Shown piece after piece: positions 5,628 through 5,702 of a stretch of 5,702 bases of DNA; positions within the stretch are counted from its first letter, which is position 1, and each line of letters opens with the position of its first letter. Source of the stretch: Opitutaceae bacterium (GTDB lineage Bacteria; Verrucomicrobiota; Verrucomicrobiia; Opitutales; Opitutaceae). The position numbers and the translations under genes were made by a program. The notes under the pieces were generated by a model. That model was not told the origin of the DNA. It did no database searches and worked only from the letters and a program-made list of their open reading frames with translations. The stretch spans positions 1 through 5,702 of the forward strand of contig PMSP01000365.1 of assembly GCA_003168315.1 (NCBI GenBank), in the 5' to 3' direction.

Positions 5628-5702
5628 AAAGCTAACCTAGTCGGTCCTGAAAAACGCCTTTTTATGCTGCTGAGGCGATGGGATCGCTATCGAGCGCAGG
5701 GT

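Noticed and set aside
5648..5663. Terminator made of AAAAACGCCTTTTT
   Set aside because: The stem would be five A-T pairs only, too weak for a rho-independent terminator.
5650..5702. Partial gene at the right edge
   Set aside because: An ATG at 5664 on plus (MLLRRWDRYRAQG) and minus-strand tails ending at 5662 or about 5637 are all open to the edge, but each is too short to choose between.

Overview
The window has two halves of different character. Positions 1 to about 4190 are strongly GC-rich and densely coding, with every gene on the minus strand. Positions about 4200 to 5702 are visibly poorer in GC, loosely packed, and hold small genes of unknown function on both strands. The left half looks like the core chromosome of a high-GC bacterium. 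The S20 start (MANTQSAIKAARKT) and the neighbouring two-gene nuclease/helicase set are reminiscent of Verrucomicrobiota, but that is a guess from memory and not a demonstrated placement.

Core half, read leftward on the minus strand: rpsT (ribosomal protein S20, 3921-4181) is followed 13 nt later by a long AddB-like protein with a C-terminal RecB-family PD-(D/E)XK nuclease (998-3907). That gene overlaps by 8 nt the start of a UvrD/AddA-type helicase (from 1005, running off the left edge). The spacing suggests one transcript. The two large proteins would form an AddAB-type helicase-nuclease for double-strand break processing. A perfect 10-bp hairpin between rpsT and the nuclease gene encloses the assigned nuclease start codon. 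The last ~115 bases at the left edge do not read as helicase. In the same frame they encode an excellent match to region 2 of an ECF sigma factor, where the helicase DExx box should come. This is either an assembly chimera at a contig tip or a real in-frame fusion.

Accessory half: about 420 bases upstream of rpsT hold no convincing gene but include a well-paired, possibly two-state RNA structure (4357-4407). Then comes a small basic protein on the plus strand with the common GGxKGGKAR/RKEIAxKAAxARW tail. It converges on, and overlaps tail-to-tail, a pair of overlapping small minus-strand genes of unknown function. Upstream of that pair lies a strong AT-rich minus-strand promoter whose -35 sits inside a perfect 9-bp dyad. 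An 11-base piece of the dyad recurs near the start of the convergent gene. The upstream minus gene is open for 27 codons before its first usable start, and the best Shine-Dalgarno there serves an out-of-frame 12-codon mini-ORF, so its 5' end is lost, shifted or unusual.

There are no rRNA or tRNA genes, CRISPR arrays or complete insertion sequences. No known defence system can be named from the sequence. The items most worth checking are the helicase/sigma join, the start-codon hairpin, and the regulated small-gene pair.
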